Assembly: GCA_040755055.1 (NCBI GenBank)
Contig: JBFMBS010000005.1
Coordinates: 1-64,000 of the forward strand
Length of the DNA stretch: 64,000 nt
DNA from: DYJK01 sp040755055
GTDB taxonomy: Bacteria > Bacteroidota > Ignavibacteria > Ignavibacteriales > Melioribacteraceae
Direction: 5' to 3'
Position 1 is the first letter of the stretch, and the number at the start of each line of letters is the position of its first letter. The position numbers and the translations under genes were made by a program. The notes under the pieces were generated by a model. It did no database searches, was not told the origin of the DNA, and saw only the letters and a list, made by a program, of their open reading frames with translations. Of this stretch, positions 9,070-17,414 are shown piece after piece.

Positions 9070-9151
9070 TGTTGGTTTATTTATAAACGTTCTTGAATAC
9101 TATCGATAAATTAATTTTTATATGTATCGAATACAATACGGCGCCGGACTA

Positions 9152-9180
9152 TGTAACAATTCGTTATCTTAACCCGTCTT
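9152..9180 (+). promoter_or_regulatory. Candidate ECF-sigma promoter (autoregulatory)
   Basis: TGTAAC at 9152-9157 and CGTCTT at 9175-9180 are separated by 17 bp (16 bp if the -10 is taken as CCGTCT). The classic ECF promoter form is TGTAAC-N16/17-CGTC. It lies just before the ATG at 9195, which suggests that the sigma gene regulates itself. The predicted leader is only about 8 nt, a weak point. A sister site precedes hvfA at 40366-40393. Confidence 0.5.
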
Positions 9181-9194
9181 TAATATTGGAAATT

Positions 9195-9728
9195 ATGCTG
9201 GAACAACAGAAATACCGGGTTCTAATTCAGCAGTATAAAAATAAGATTTATACCTATTCCCTTTATATGCTGAAAAACAGAATGGATGCTGACGATGTTA
9301 CCCAGGAGGTAATGATCAGGATCTGGCAGAATATTGGAAAATTCAATTTACTGGCAGCTAAAACATGGATAATGAAAACAACTAATAATTTATGCATTGA
9401 TTATTTAAGGAGAAGAGCGGTAAGCATTGCTCGCGAATATGAAATAGACGAAGAGTTTGAGGATAAATATTCAATTAACAGTAACAGCGATAACCCATAT
9501 TTGATAACACATATTAACATGGTAACGTCAAAGGTAAAAGAAGCAATTCAAAAATTACCGGAAAACTTAAGAAGCATTTTTGTCTTGTATGAAATTGAAG
9601 GATTGAAATACAACGAAATCAGCAAAACGCTTGACATACCGCTGAATTCTGTAAAGGTGTATTTACTAAGGGCACGCAAAAAATTGCAAGAGGAACTAAA
9701 ACATTATGAACCGCAAGAAGTCATATGA
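9195..9728 (+). CDS. ECF-type RNA polymerase sigma factor
   Basis: About 177 aa with sigma region 2 (YTYSLYMLKNRMDADDVTQEVMIRIW, then KTWIMKTTNNLCIDYLRRR) and region 4 (LPENLRSIFVLYEIEGLKYNEISKTLDIPLNSVKVYLLRARKKL). No region 1 or 3, so group 4 (ECF). I chose ATG 9195 (MLEQQKY), which follows TTGGA. An upstream ATG at 9093 would add 34 non-conserved residues and would place the candidate promoter inside the gene. The next gene overlaps by 23 bp and encodes a one-TM protein that probably controls it. Confidence 0.93.
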   Translation: MLEQQKYRVLIQQYKNKIYTYSLYMLKNRMDADDVTQEVMIRIWQNIGKFNLLAAKTWIMKTTNNLCIDYLRRRAVSIAREYEIDEEFEDKYSINSNSDNPYLITHINMVTSKVKEAIQKLPENLRSIFVLYEIEGLKYNEISKTLDIPLNSVKVYLLRARKKLQEELKHYEPQEVI

Positions 9729-10254
9729 ACTTGACGAAGAAATGATCGACAAGATTATTTCCGTAGCGTATAACGATGCAAATATTTTTGACCGCATTTT
9801 TGTCCGCCGCGCAGCTAAGAGAAATGATAACGTGAAAAAACTGTTGCAAACCTATCGCAATACGGCAATTAAAGTTCATAATCTCCGCGAAGAGGATTGT
9901 CCCGAAGAGATAATCGATTCATTAAAACAAAAAAGTATTCCTTTACGAATCACTAAGAATGCATTCGGAACTGATTTAGCAGCAATTGTATTCGGCCGAC
10001 CGTTAGTCTCGGCAATTGCTTCTATTGTGGTTATCGCGGCAATAATAGTTGCTTTATTCAGTACGCGGGAAATCCGCCCCGTTTACAGCCGACAAGAAAT
10101 AGAGTACGCGGATAAACAAACAAGACAAGCGCTTGCAATAGTCGGCAAAATATTTAATCAAACCGGTACGACACTTAAAAGAGAAGTTCTAAACGACCGC
10201 GTTTCAAAACCTATAAAAGACGGGCTTGAAATTGTGAACAATATATTCAATTAA
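9706..10254 (+). CDS. Single-TM protein, probable anti-sigma factor
   Basis: 182 aa. An N-terminal cytoplasmic domain of about 95 residues is rich in charged helices. One TM segment follows (PLVSAIASIVVIAAIIVALF, about 97-118), then a periplasmic tail of about 65 residues. No zinc-finger HxxxCxxC motif is present. The 23-bp overlap with the ECF sigma gene and the topology fit a membrane anti-sigma factor. The functional assignment is inference from context. Confidence 0.75.
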   Translation: MNRKKSYELDEEMIDKIISVAYNDANIFDRIFVRRAAKRNDNVKKLLQTYRNTAIKVHNLREEDCPEEIIDSLKQKSIPLRITKNAFGTDLAAIVFGRPLVSAIASIVVIAAIIVALFSTREIRPVYSRQEIEYADKQTRQALAIVGKIFNQTGTTLKREVLNDRVSKPIKDGLEIVNNIFN

Positions 10255-10264
10255 GGAGGATAAA

Positions 10265-10804
10265 ATGAAAACGAAAAACCTATTAATGATTCTTTTTCTT
10301 TTTTCTGTTTCTTTTGCCATCGCACAAGAAGCAGATTATACCAAAGAACCGGGCTATTTTGATTACGGAAAAATAACTAATCTTAAAACCGGCGAGATGA
10401 TAACGGAAGTTTATCTTGAAGAACCGTTGATTAAAATGGTAGCTAAAATGGCGGAAGGTGAAAAAGACGGGATTGCAGAAGCCATTGGCGCACTTAAATT
10501 AATCCGCGTTAATGAATTCATGGTAGATAATATCGAATCAATTGAGAAAGCATTACTCAACATTGATAAGGAGCTACAATCATCAAAATGGTCGCGTATA
10601 ATCAAAACAAAACATAAAGATAATCTTGCAAATGTTTACGTAAAGAGCGGCGGTACCAATGAATATGTTGGGTTGATGATCACTTCTCTTGATAAAGAAG
10701 GAAAAGTAACTTTAGTGAATATTGTTGGTAATGTTAGTCTTGATTCAATCGGGAAAATATCCAAAGAGTTTGATTTACCGGGAATGGATAAGGATAAAGA
10801 ATAA
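10265..10804 (+). CDS. DUF4252-like secreted protein
   Basis: 179 aa with a signal peptide (MKTKNLLMILFLFSVSFAIAQ). The mature part contains EEPLIKMVAKMAEG and a C-terminal VGNVSLDSIGKIS, which fit the DUF4252 family common in Bacteroidota, often beside ECF sigma operons. It has a strong AAGGAGGA ribosome site 5 bp before the ATG and lies 10 bp after the anti-sigma-like gene, so it is probably the third gene of that operon. Function unknown. Confidence 0.75.
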   Translation: MKTKNLLMILFLFSVSFAIAQEADYTKEPGYFDYGKITNLKTGEMITEVYLEEPLIKMVAKMAEGEKDGIAEAIGALKLIRVNEFMVDNIESIEKALLNIDKELQSSKWSRIIKTKHKDNLANVYVKSGGTNEYVGLMITSLDKEGKVTLVNIVGNVSLDSIGKISKEFDLPGMDKDKE

Positions 10805-10857
10805 AAATCCGTTGTAAAGACGCACGGTGTATGTATTACAAACAAAAAATCAATTCT

Positions 10858-10889
10858 AGAGACGCGTTCGACGCGTCTCTACTTTTTTT
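10858..10889. terminator. Strong hairpin with T-run between convergent genes; REP-like
   Basis: AGAGACGCGT (10858-10867), TCG loop, ACGCGTCTCT (10871-10880): a perfect 10-bp stem followed by ACTTTTTTT. It can end the sigma operon. On the minus strand GTAG sits exactly at the foot of the stem, as in REP elements mobilised by RAYT proteins. A looser TTGTAA...TTACAA repeat precedes it (about 10812-10841). Confidence 0.75.
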
Positions 10890-10910
10890 ACATGAAAAAA
10901 ATTCGCGAAG

Positions 10911-12410
10911 TCATAATTTGAAAAGTCCCTCCTTTGGGGAAGGGTTGGGCATGCCCGCCAGCAACTTGGCGGGATGGGCTAACAGCGCAACATTTTCTAT
11001 ATGATAAGTATGCGGAAACATATCTACCGGTCTTGCCTTAATTAATTTGTAACCACCTTCGCACAGTAATTTAATATCTCGCGCTTGAGTTGCCGGGTTG
11101 CAGCTAATATAAACCACTTTTTTTGGTTTTAAATTTAGAATATCATTTACAGTTTTAGGGTTCATCCCGCTTCTCGGCGGATCGGTGATTATAATATCCG
11201 GCTTTGGCAATTTATTAATTTCAGTTAACGGTAAGAATGATTTATTAAGATCTGCGAGGATTGGCTGGAAATTTTCTACCGAGTTTATTTCGATATTTAC
11301 TTTTGCATCTGCAATTGCCGGCTCAACAGATTCAAATCCGTAAGTGTGTTTTACAAAATCAGATATGTAAATTGGTATAGTTCCGGCTCCTGAGTAGAGA
11401 TCGTACACAACCTCATTGCCGTCGAATCCGGCAAGCTCAACCGCAGTTTGATAAAGTTTTTCTGCTTGTAGAGTGTTTGTTTGAAAAAAAGAGTTAGCGC
11501 TTATCCTAAATTTTTTTTTGCCAATGTAATCGTGTATGTAACCGGGACCATGGTAAACAATCCCGTAATCGCCGGTTGCTACTTGTGCTTTTTTTTTGTT
11601 GATATTGAAAATCAGGGTCGTTATTTCAGAAAATTCACTCAAAACAGCATTTTTATATTCTGTGAACAATCGTTCACTCTCTTCCCAAACAACTAAATTG
11701 ATCATTAAGTCTTTAGTGTGTAGTGACTGGCGGACAATTAAATTTCTTAAAAAACCTTCGTGTTTTTGTGTAGAATAGATAGAAATTGACCGGCTTTTAA
11801 AGAAAAACCGGGTAAAATTCAAAATCCGGTTGCTCAAATCTGACTGTAGGAAACACTCATCAATATCAAGTACTTTATCGTATAGACCCGGGATATGGAG
11901 ACCAAGGGCAAAATCCTTATCGGGGATCTCTTGCATTGAGCCGATCTCTTTTTCTGTGAGCCATCTCTTTACAGCAAAAGAATATTCCATTTTGTTACGG
12001 TAGAAAAATTCGTTTTCAGAAGGAATAATTGGCAATAATTCAAAATCCTTTAGTCCTCCGATTCTTTCAAAAATATCACGGACTTGTTCTTCCTTGAATT
12101 TAACTTGCTGAGAGTAGATTAGATCTTGCGCTTTGCATCCACCGCAAACTCCAAAGTATTTACACTTTGCCTTTGTTCGGAAAGTTGAGGCAGTAATTAA
12201 TTCTTTTATCTTAGCTTCAGCATAAGATTTTCTGATTTTCGTTATTACGGCAATTACTTTATCGCCGGGGTATGAACTATCAACGAAGATTACGAATTTT
12301 TTTGGTTCTGTATCCGTGGATAAGTGCAGTTCCTTTATAACTTTGGCAATGCCTTTTCCCTCGAAAGCGTAATCGGTAATTACCAGCTCAAGTTGATCAC
12401 CCTTTTTCAA
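10911..12410 (-). CDS. rlmD: 23S rRNA (uracil-5-)-methyltransferase, RlmD/RumA type
   Basis: 499 aa. N-terminal TRAM domain (about 1-70), then the Fe-S cysteine cluster CKYFGVCGGC, a SAM-binding domain with VVYDLYSGAGTIPIYI, the TDPPRSGMNP motif and the catalytic-Cys loop YISCNPATQARD. The enzyme makes m5U in 23S rRNA; which uridine cannot be told (RlmC, RlmD and RlmCD are alike). The last 19 or so residues after NVALLAHP are atypical and are encoded by palindromic repeat DNA (10926-10973), so the native stop seems to have been displaced. It overlaps the upstream methyltransferase gene by 4 bp. Confidence 0.9.
   Translation of the reverse strand: MKKGDQLELVITDYAFEGKGIAKVIKELHLSTDTEPKKFVIFVDSSYPGDKVIAVITKIRKSYAEAKIKELITASTFRTKAKCKYFGVCGGCKAQDLIYSQQVKFKEEQVRDIFERIGGLKDFELLPIIPSENEFFYRNKMEYSFAVKRWLTEKEIGSMQEIPDKDFALGLHIPGLYDKVLDIDECFLQSDLSNRILNFTRFFFKSRSISIYSTQKHEGFLRNLIVRQSLHTKDLMINLVVWEESERLFTEYKNAVLSEFSEITTLIFNINKKKAQVATGDYGIVYHGPGYIHDYIGKKKFRISANSFFQTNTLQAEKLYQTAVELAGFDGNEVVYDLYSGAGTIPIYISDFVKHTYGFESVEPAIADAKVNIEINSVENFQPILADLNKSFLPLTEINKLPKPDIIITDPPRSGMNPKTVNDILNLKPKKVVYISCNPATQARDIKLLCEGGYKLIKARPVDMFPHTYHIENVALLAHPAKLLAGMPNPSPKEGLFKL
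10926..10973. repeat. Palindromic repeat forming the 3' end of the rlmD gene
   Basis: CCCGCCA (10954-10960), 6-nt loop, TGGCGGG (10967-10973), preceded by an imperfect CCCTCCTTTGGGGAAGGG palindrome (about 10927-10944). Both are translated as part of the RlmD-like protein's C-terminus. They look like extragenic repeats and not protein-coding DNA. Confidence 0.6.
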
Positions 12411-13111
12411 TTTTGTCCTTTTTGCAGAAGCAATACTTTAAAGCCGGTATATTTATCGCCGCCAAGTTTTAGATAAGCATTTGACTCGTGGCTGATTTTA
12501 TTAAGAAGTTTTTTGTAATAACTTTTCTCACTATCGGTAAGATGCTGCTTAGAGTTTTTAAGCATATTCAAAGTATTCCTATAATAATCGCGTAATGATT
12601 TGGAAAAATCTGACGATGCAAGTATTGAAAATCCCCGCTCCGAATAATATTGCTCAATCGATTCAACGTGGAGCGGTAAGAGATCGGTTGAATCATAAAT
12701 ATCTTTGATAAACCTCGGAACCGGTTGGGTTAGGTTTACGATCTCGCCCATGCAGAAATATGATCCGGCTTTGGTAATTCTTTTCAACTCTTTTATAATT
12801 TTATTCCGTTTTGTTAACGAGATGGATGCTTGTGCATACACCAGATCGAATTCGGAATCTTGAAAGTCTGTTATATCATACTCCATTAGTTTTATGTTGA
12901 TATCGGAATTGTTACCGATCAATAATTTTGAATTGAGGAGCGATTCGTAATCCTCAACGATTAAATCTACGCGGCAGTTGAATTGTTCGGCAATGGATTT
13001 GGCAATATATTCGCTTGCCGAGCCGATAACCAAAATTTTCTTTGGAACGGCATTATAATTTTTTAGAAAAAATTCTAATTGTTTTCCTAAACCGGGAAGC
13101 ATTATTTGCAT
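12407..13111 (-). CDS. Class I SAM-dependent methyltransferase
   Basis: 234 aa. A Rossmann-type start KKILVIGSASEYIAKSIAEQF (motif I, but GSAS where GxGxG is usual) is followed by an acidic loop (LIVEDYE), then FDLVYAQASISLTKRNKIIKELKRITKAGSYFCMGEIV, the typical motif IV / post-IV of Methyltransf_11/25 enzymes. Substrate unknown. Its start overlaps the TolC stop (TAATG), and it overlaps rlmD by 4 bp, so it is translationally coupled on both sides. Confidence 0.75.
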   Translation of the reverse strand: MQIMLPGLGKQLEFFLKNYNAVPKKILVIGSASEYIAKSIAEQFNCRVDLIVEDYESLLNSKLLIGNNSDINIKLMEYDITDFQDSEFDLVYAQASISLTKRNKIIKELKRITKAGSYFCMGEIVNLTQPVPRFIKDIYDSTDLLPLHVESIEQYYSERGFSILASSDFSKSLRDYYRNTLNMLKNSKQHLTDSEKSYYKKLLNKISHESNAYLKLGGDKYTGFKVLLLQKGQN

Positions 13112-14535
13112 TAGTATTCCTTAAATGTTTTTCTTTCCAAATCTGCAAGTGCAATCTGGTAATCGATCATTGCATTCAAGCTATTAATTTTTGAGTCCGT
13201 TAGTTTTAGCTGCATCTGTGATAAATCAAAGCTTGTAATATTGCCCGATTTAAATCTTTCGAGATTGATTTCATAACTTTTTACTGCCACGTCAACGCTT
13301 TTGCTTAAAACTTCAACACGGGCTTTGGCGGAATTTAATTTGTTAATTGCCGAAAGTACTTCTTTAACAATTTGTTCTTTCAGGTTCTGATACCTTAGTA
13401 AATTTAGATTATGCCCGGCTTCGGCAGATTCTACCTCTTTTGCATTTTTTCCCCAATCCCAGACCGGGATAGAAACAGTCATAACAACACTTCTTGTATC
13501 TTCAAAATTATTAAAAATGTTATCAAACTGTTCGTCATTCTTGTTTATACCGTAATTGGCGGTTATATCAGCTCTAATGGTACTTTGCGATTCAACCTGG
13601 TCAATGTTCATTTTGCTAAGTGTAATATCGGCTTCCACATTTAAAATGTCCGATCGGTGTTTCAGCGCGTTTCCAATCGCTTCTTCGGTATTTATTTCAA
13701 CCGGCAAATATTTCAAGTCTGCGGTAACATCTATTTTCTCGCTTAGGTTCAAGCCAATCAATAATTTAAATTCATTCTTCGCTTCCTCGAAAAGCTGTTC
13801 TGCATTCAGCAATTCATTTTTGCTGGCGGCAAGATCAACTTCGAGCTGTAGCATTTCAACTTCGGGGATTAACCCGGCCTTGAACTTGTTAACGGCAGTA
13901 TTATATGATATCTCCGTCTGCGCTACTTTCTCTTTTGTAATTTCAACGTTCTTTTTTGAACGGAATAAGTAATAAAAAGATGAAGTGACATTGTAGATAA
14001 TATCCTTTTCAGCCTGGTTGTACTGTCTTTGTGTTTTCTCAAGATTGATTTCAGCGCGGTCGAGATTAGCCGCTTGCGTATTGAAAACGAAAAGCGGTTG
14101 TTGTAATCGAATCCCTACATTGGAAAAGTAATCCCGGCTTGTACCGGTGAGTCCGCTGAACTGGTCTCTTCCGAACACCGATCCGCTTATCGATAAAGTT
14201 CCGTTGGTAAAAAGTATCGGCTGTGTTATTGAGAGTCTCCCCTCTATCGTAGTATTTCCTACTTCAAAGAATTGTTCTGTTCCGATTGTAGTATTAAATT
14301 GACTCGATAGAGAGCGTGAATACCTTGGGAGGTCAAATTCTAAATCTACCGACGAGCGCAAACCCATCTTAATTGCTTCGAGATTCATTTGTGAACTCAC
14401 CAATGATTGCTCTGCAGATTTTATGCTGTAACTTTCTCCCATAGCTATTGATATTGACTCTTCAAGTGTTAAAATTCTTTGTCCGGATGCTATTGAACAT
14501 GATAAAAAAATAAAAATTGTTATTACCGTTTTCAT
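13111..14535 (-). CDS. TolC-family outer membrane efflux protein
   Basis: 474 aa with a signal peptide (to about residue 18, IASGQ) and two OEP repeats of long amphipathic helices (for example LTLEESISIAMGESYSIKSAEQSL near the start and ERFKSGNITSFDLSQMQLKLTDSKINSLNAMIDYQIALADLERKTF at the end). These trimers form the outer-membrane and periplasmic channel of tripartite pumps. It follows the permease and adaptor genes of the same operon. Confidence 0.92.
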   Translation of the reverse strand: MKTVITIFIFLSCSIASGQRILTLEESISIAMGESYSIKSAEQSLVSSQMNLEAIKMGLRSSVDLEFDLPRYSRSLSSQFNTTIGTEQFFEVGNTTIEGRLSITQPILFTNGTLSISGSVFGRDQFSGLTGTSRDYFSNVGIRLQQPLFVFNTQAANLDRAEINLEKTQRQYNQAEKDIIYNVTSSFYYLFRSKKNVEITKEKVAQTEISYNTAVNKFKAGLIPEVEMLQLEVDLAASKNELLNAEQLFEEAKNEFKLLIGLNLSEKIDVTADLKYLPVEINTEEAIGNALKHRSDILNVEADITLSKMNIDQVESQSTIRADITANYGINKNDEQFDNIFNNFEDTRSVVMTVSIPVWDWGKNAKEVESAEAGHNLNLLRYQNLKEQIVKEVLSAINKLNSAKARVEVLSKSVDVAVKSYEINLERFKSGNITSFDLSQMQLKLTDSKINSLNAMIDYQIALADLERKTFKEY

Positions 14536-14596
14536 TTCTTCCCCAAGAGATTAAATGTGGTTAACAAAAGTGTTGTCATCAGAATGAGTCCCGCGG

Positions 14597-15913
14597 TTAT
14601 TCATAGCGGAGAGATTCTATAGGATCTTTTTCAGCAGCTTGCTTAGCCGGGTAAATCCCGAAGATAAGACCAACGGCTACCGAGACAACGAATGCCAGCA
14701 AGATAGAGAAGGGTGTAATTATAGTTCGCCACTCGGCATAGCCCGTTATCAGCGATGTAAGTATGAACCCGGTTACAATTCCAAGGACTCCGCCGACAAT
14801 ACTGATAACAACGGCTTCGTACATGAATTGATTGAGCACGTCCCGTTTGGTTGCGCCGAGAGCACGGCGTATCCCGATCTCTTTTGTCCGCTCAAGAATA
14901 TTTGCAAGCATAATGTTCATAATTCCAATTCCGCCGACAAGCAGAGAAATTCCCGCTATTGCCCCCATTACAATATTGAAAATCTTTTGAGTTTTTTGTT
15001 TCTGTGCGAGCAATTGTTCTGGAATGATTACCTCGTAATCTGCAACGCCGTAATGTTTTCTTTCCATAATTCTTTTGATGAGGTTGGCAGCTTCTTTTAT
15101 CGGCGCATCCTTTTTTATTTTTATGGTTAACTGGTTTATCGATGTCCGGTCATAGTTCTGTGCAAAGTTTCCAAAATTGAAAAAGAACACAACATTTCCC
15201 ATGTCTAACGTTCCATTCGATTCCGGCACATACTTTTTCATCTTGAAGATCATCGTTGTAATCGGTATATAAATATCATTGTTAAAATCACGTAGTCCTA
15301 GATTCTCAATCCCGGAGGCAGAAACATTTTTAGATGCAACGACACCGATGATTTTGAACCAGAGATCATGGATTTTAATTTCTTTGTTAATCGGGTTCTC
15401 AAACTTGAATAGTTTCTCTTTAACCCCGGCGCCGATAACACATACGTTTGAATAATCCCGGAGGTGATGTTTTTTGAAAAATTCACCTGATGCCAGCTGT
15501 GAATTGTATGTATAAGGATAATCTTCGCTTGTGCCGATAATTTTCGCTTCGATGATATTTGATTTGTAAGTGATGTTGTTGATAGATTCTCTTTGCGGCG
15601 TAACTTTTTCTACAAGGGGATTAAGTTTTTTTATAGATTCACCGTCGTGTAAGTTTAATTTTGGAGAGAAAGCGGCTTTACTTTTTTCCCCTTGTTGTAC
15701 AGTTACGTTTTTCTCTTTTATTATGATGTTATTCGTTCCCATCAATTCAATTTGTTCGAGGGTTTCTTGCCTGGCGCCTTCGCCGATTGACAGCATTGAT
15801 ATTACGGCGCCAACACCGAAAATAATTCCGAGCATAGTAAGTGAGGTGCGAAGTTTGTTCGATTTTAATTCTGTGAGACCAATTCTAAAATTTTCTATCT
15901 CTTTCATTTTCAA
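14597..15913 (-). CDS. MacB-like ABC transporter permease (FtsX fold)
   Basis: 438 aa. The N-terminus has a FRIGLTELKSNKLRTSLTMLGIIFGVGAVISML segment (TM1), followed by a large periplasmic MacB_PCD domain (about 60-300). Three C-terminal TM helices follow (MGAIAGISLLVGGIGIMNIMLA, AVVISIVGGVLGIVTGFIL, LLAFVVSVAVGLIFGIYPA), ending with AAEKDPIESLRYE, a canonical FtsX tail. No nucleotide-binding domain is fused and no ATPase gene is adjacent, so the partner ATPase must be encoded elsewhere. It overlaps the adaptor gene by 4 bp. Confidence 0.9.
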   Translation of the reverse strand: MKMKEIENFRIGLTELKSNKLRTSLTMLGIIFGVGAVISMLSIGEGARQETLEQIELMGTNNIIIKEKNVTVQQGEKSKAAFSPKLNLHDGESIKKLNPLVEKVTPQRESINNITYKSNIIEAKIIGTSEDYPYTYNSQLASGEFFKKHHLRDYSNVCVIGAGVKEKLFKFENPINKEIKIHDLWFKIIGVVASKNVSASGIENLGLRDFNNDIYIPITTMIFKMKKYVPESNGTLDMGNVVFFFNFGNFAQNYDRTSINQLTIKIKKDAPIKEAANLIKRIMERKHYGVADYEVIIPEQLLAQKQKTQKIFNIVMGAIAGISLLVGGIGIMNIMLANILERTKEIGIRRALGATKRDVLNQFMYEAVVISIVGGVLGIVTGFILTSLITGYAEWRTIITPFSILLAFVVSVAVGLIFGIYPAKQAAEKDPIESLRYE

Positions 15914-17283
15914 CTCCCGGAATTTGGGAGAGTAACGTTTTCGCCTTCGCTGCCGGTCTCTTCCGATTCTAGGGTTGGGTCCACAAGGGCAACGATATCT
16001 TCATTTGATAATCCTTTTTTAACTATTATATAATCCTCGCCGCGTTCACCTAATTCAACTTGAACCGGGTCAAATCCGCTGCCGTTCTTTTTATAAACAA
16101 TCTTCTTTCCTTCCTTTTCAAATACTGCTTCTTGAGGAATGAAAAGAACATTCGGGATTTCGTTGATAATTATTTTGTTGCTTGTCGTCATGCCAGGCCG
16201 CAGAATATCCGATTGGCTTTTAATAGTGATTATGACTTCAAAAACTTTAATGTTGGAATTTTGTTCTTTTTGTTTACCAATCGAAGCAACATCTATAACT
16301 TCCCCGGCAAAACTTGAATCCTGGAAAGCATCAAGTTTGACTATAGTATTTTGATTCTTCTTGATTCTGCTTACATCAACTTCGTTGATATTGGTAACGC
16401 TTTCCATTGCCGAAAGATCGGGCAAAGTAATTATTTGTGCGCCGCCCCAAGGTGTATCGCCGACAGCAAATTTTCGTCCATTGTTGGACCAGTTAACACC
16501 GTAAACAACTAAGCCTTCCGATGGAGCTGTTAACGTAAGCTGTTCGAGATCTCTTTGTGCTTTCTCCAGATCACTCTTTCGCTGTTTAATCTCTACTTCC
16601 ATTTTGTCCATTTCGGATTTGTTGATTACCTTTTTTGATTCATATTCTTGTTTGGTCTGCTCAAAACTCAACTTATTTTTCTCGTGCTCAAGTTTTGTTT
16701 GCTGTTGAATTGATTGTGCCTCAAACTTGACTTGTTCAAGTTTCAGTTTGGATAGTTCAAAACTCAGTTCCGCACTTTTTAACTGTGATTCCATCTGCGC
16801 CATCGAAGCTTTGTGATTGGCAATTAATTTTTCTTTATCCGACAAGGCTATTTCTAATTTGGCTTCTGCGTCTCTCAATGTTGCTACTGCCTCGGAAGGG
16901 TCGAATCTGCACACTACATCGTTGGGGTTGACATATGTACCTTCGGGGATCAAAAAAACAATTTTTAAGTTCCCTCTTATACGCGGTGCGGAAACCGAGA
17001 TCGAATTTTTGGCTCTTATTTCACCGCTCTCTGTTATTGATACTAAAAATTTTTCTTGTTTCAATGTAAATGTTGGAATCTCAACATCGCTTTTTGATGT
17101 AGCCGCGAAACTAATAATGAGTATAAGAAGCAACACGGCAATCCCGATAATTACATATCTGTTTTTTAATGGTTTTGGAAGCTTCAGCTTTTCGATCTTT
17201 TCATCTAGTTTCTTGGTGTAAGTTTTTAGTTTTTCTGTAATGGATGCTTTTAAAAAAGCGGAAGGGAGGGCTGCTTTTTCCAT
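15910..17283 (-). CDS. HlyD/MacA-type periplasmic adaptor
   Basis: 457 aa. A cytoplasmic N-terminus of about 45 residues precedes one TM segment (YVIIGIAVLLLILIISFAA). A barrel-sandwich/lipoyl half (GEIRAKNSISVSAPRIRGNLKIVFLIPEGTYV) is followed by a long coiled-coil hairpin (about 135-250, rich in K, E and Q), the other lipoyl half (LTAPSEGLVVYG) and beta-barrel domains. This is the membrane fusion protein that joins an inner-membrane permease to TolC. First gene of a five-gene minus-strand set. Confidence 0.9.
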   Translation of the reverse strand: MEKAALPSAFLKASITEKLKTYTKKLDEKIEKLKLPKPLKNRYVIIGIAVLLLILIISFAATSKSDVEIPTFTLKQEKFLVSITESGEIRAKNSISVSAPRIRGNLKIVFLIPEGTYVNPNDVVCRFDPSEAVATLRDAEAKLEIALSDKEKLIANHKASMAQMESQLKSAELSFELSKLKLEQVKFEAQSIQQQTKLEHEKNKLSFEQTKQEYESKKVINKSEMDKMEVEIKQRKSDLEKAQRDLEQLTLTAPSEGLVVYGVNWSNNGRKFAVGDTPWGGAQIITLPDLSAMESVTNINEVDVSRIKKNQNTIVKLDAFQDSSFAGEVIDVASIGKQKEQNSNIKVFEVIITIKSQSDILRPGMTTSNKIIINEIPNVLFIPQEAVFEKEGKKIVYKKNGSGFDPVQVELGERGEDYIIVKKGLSNEDIVALVDPTLESEETGSEGENVTLPNSGS

Positions 17284-17414
17284 TCGATGCTCACAATAAT
17301 ATTGTTTGATTTAGTTCTATTAACGCTGCGGATTTAAAAATATTGTATTTATCTAAAAATAAAAATGATAATTGTTTGCCCATAGCAAAGAATAAAAACG
17401 ATAGGACAACAAAA

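Noticed and set aside
9093..9194. Upstream start for the first ECF sigma gene
   Set aside because: Adds 34 residues not typical of ECF sigma factors and would place the promoter-like boxes inside the coding region; ATG 9195 is preferred.
14639..15130. 163-codon plus-strand ORF
   Set aside because: Antisense to the MacB-like permease, which has clear family motifs; this frame has no recognisable domain.
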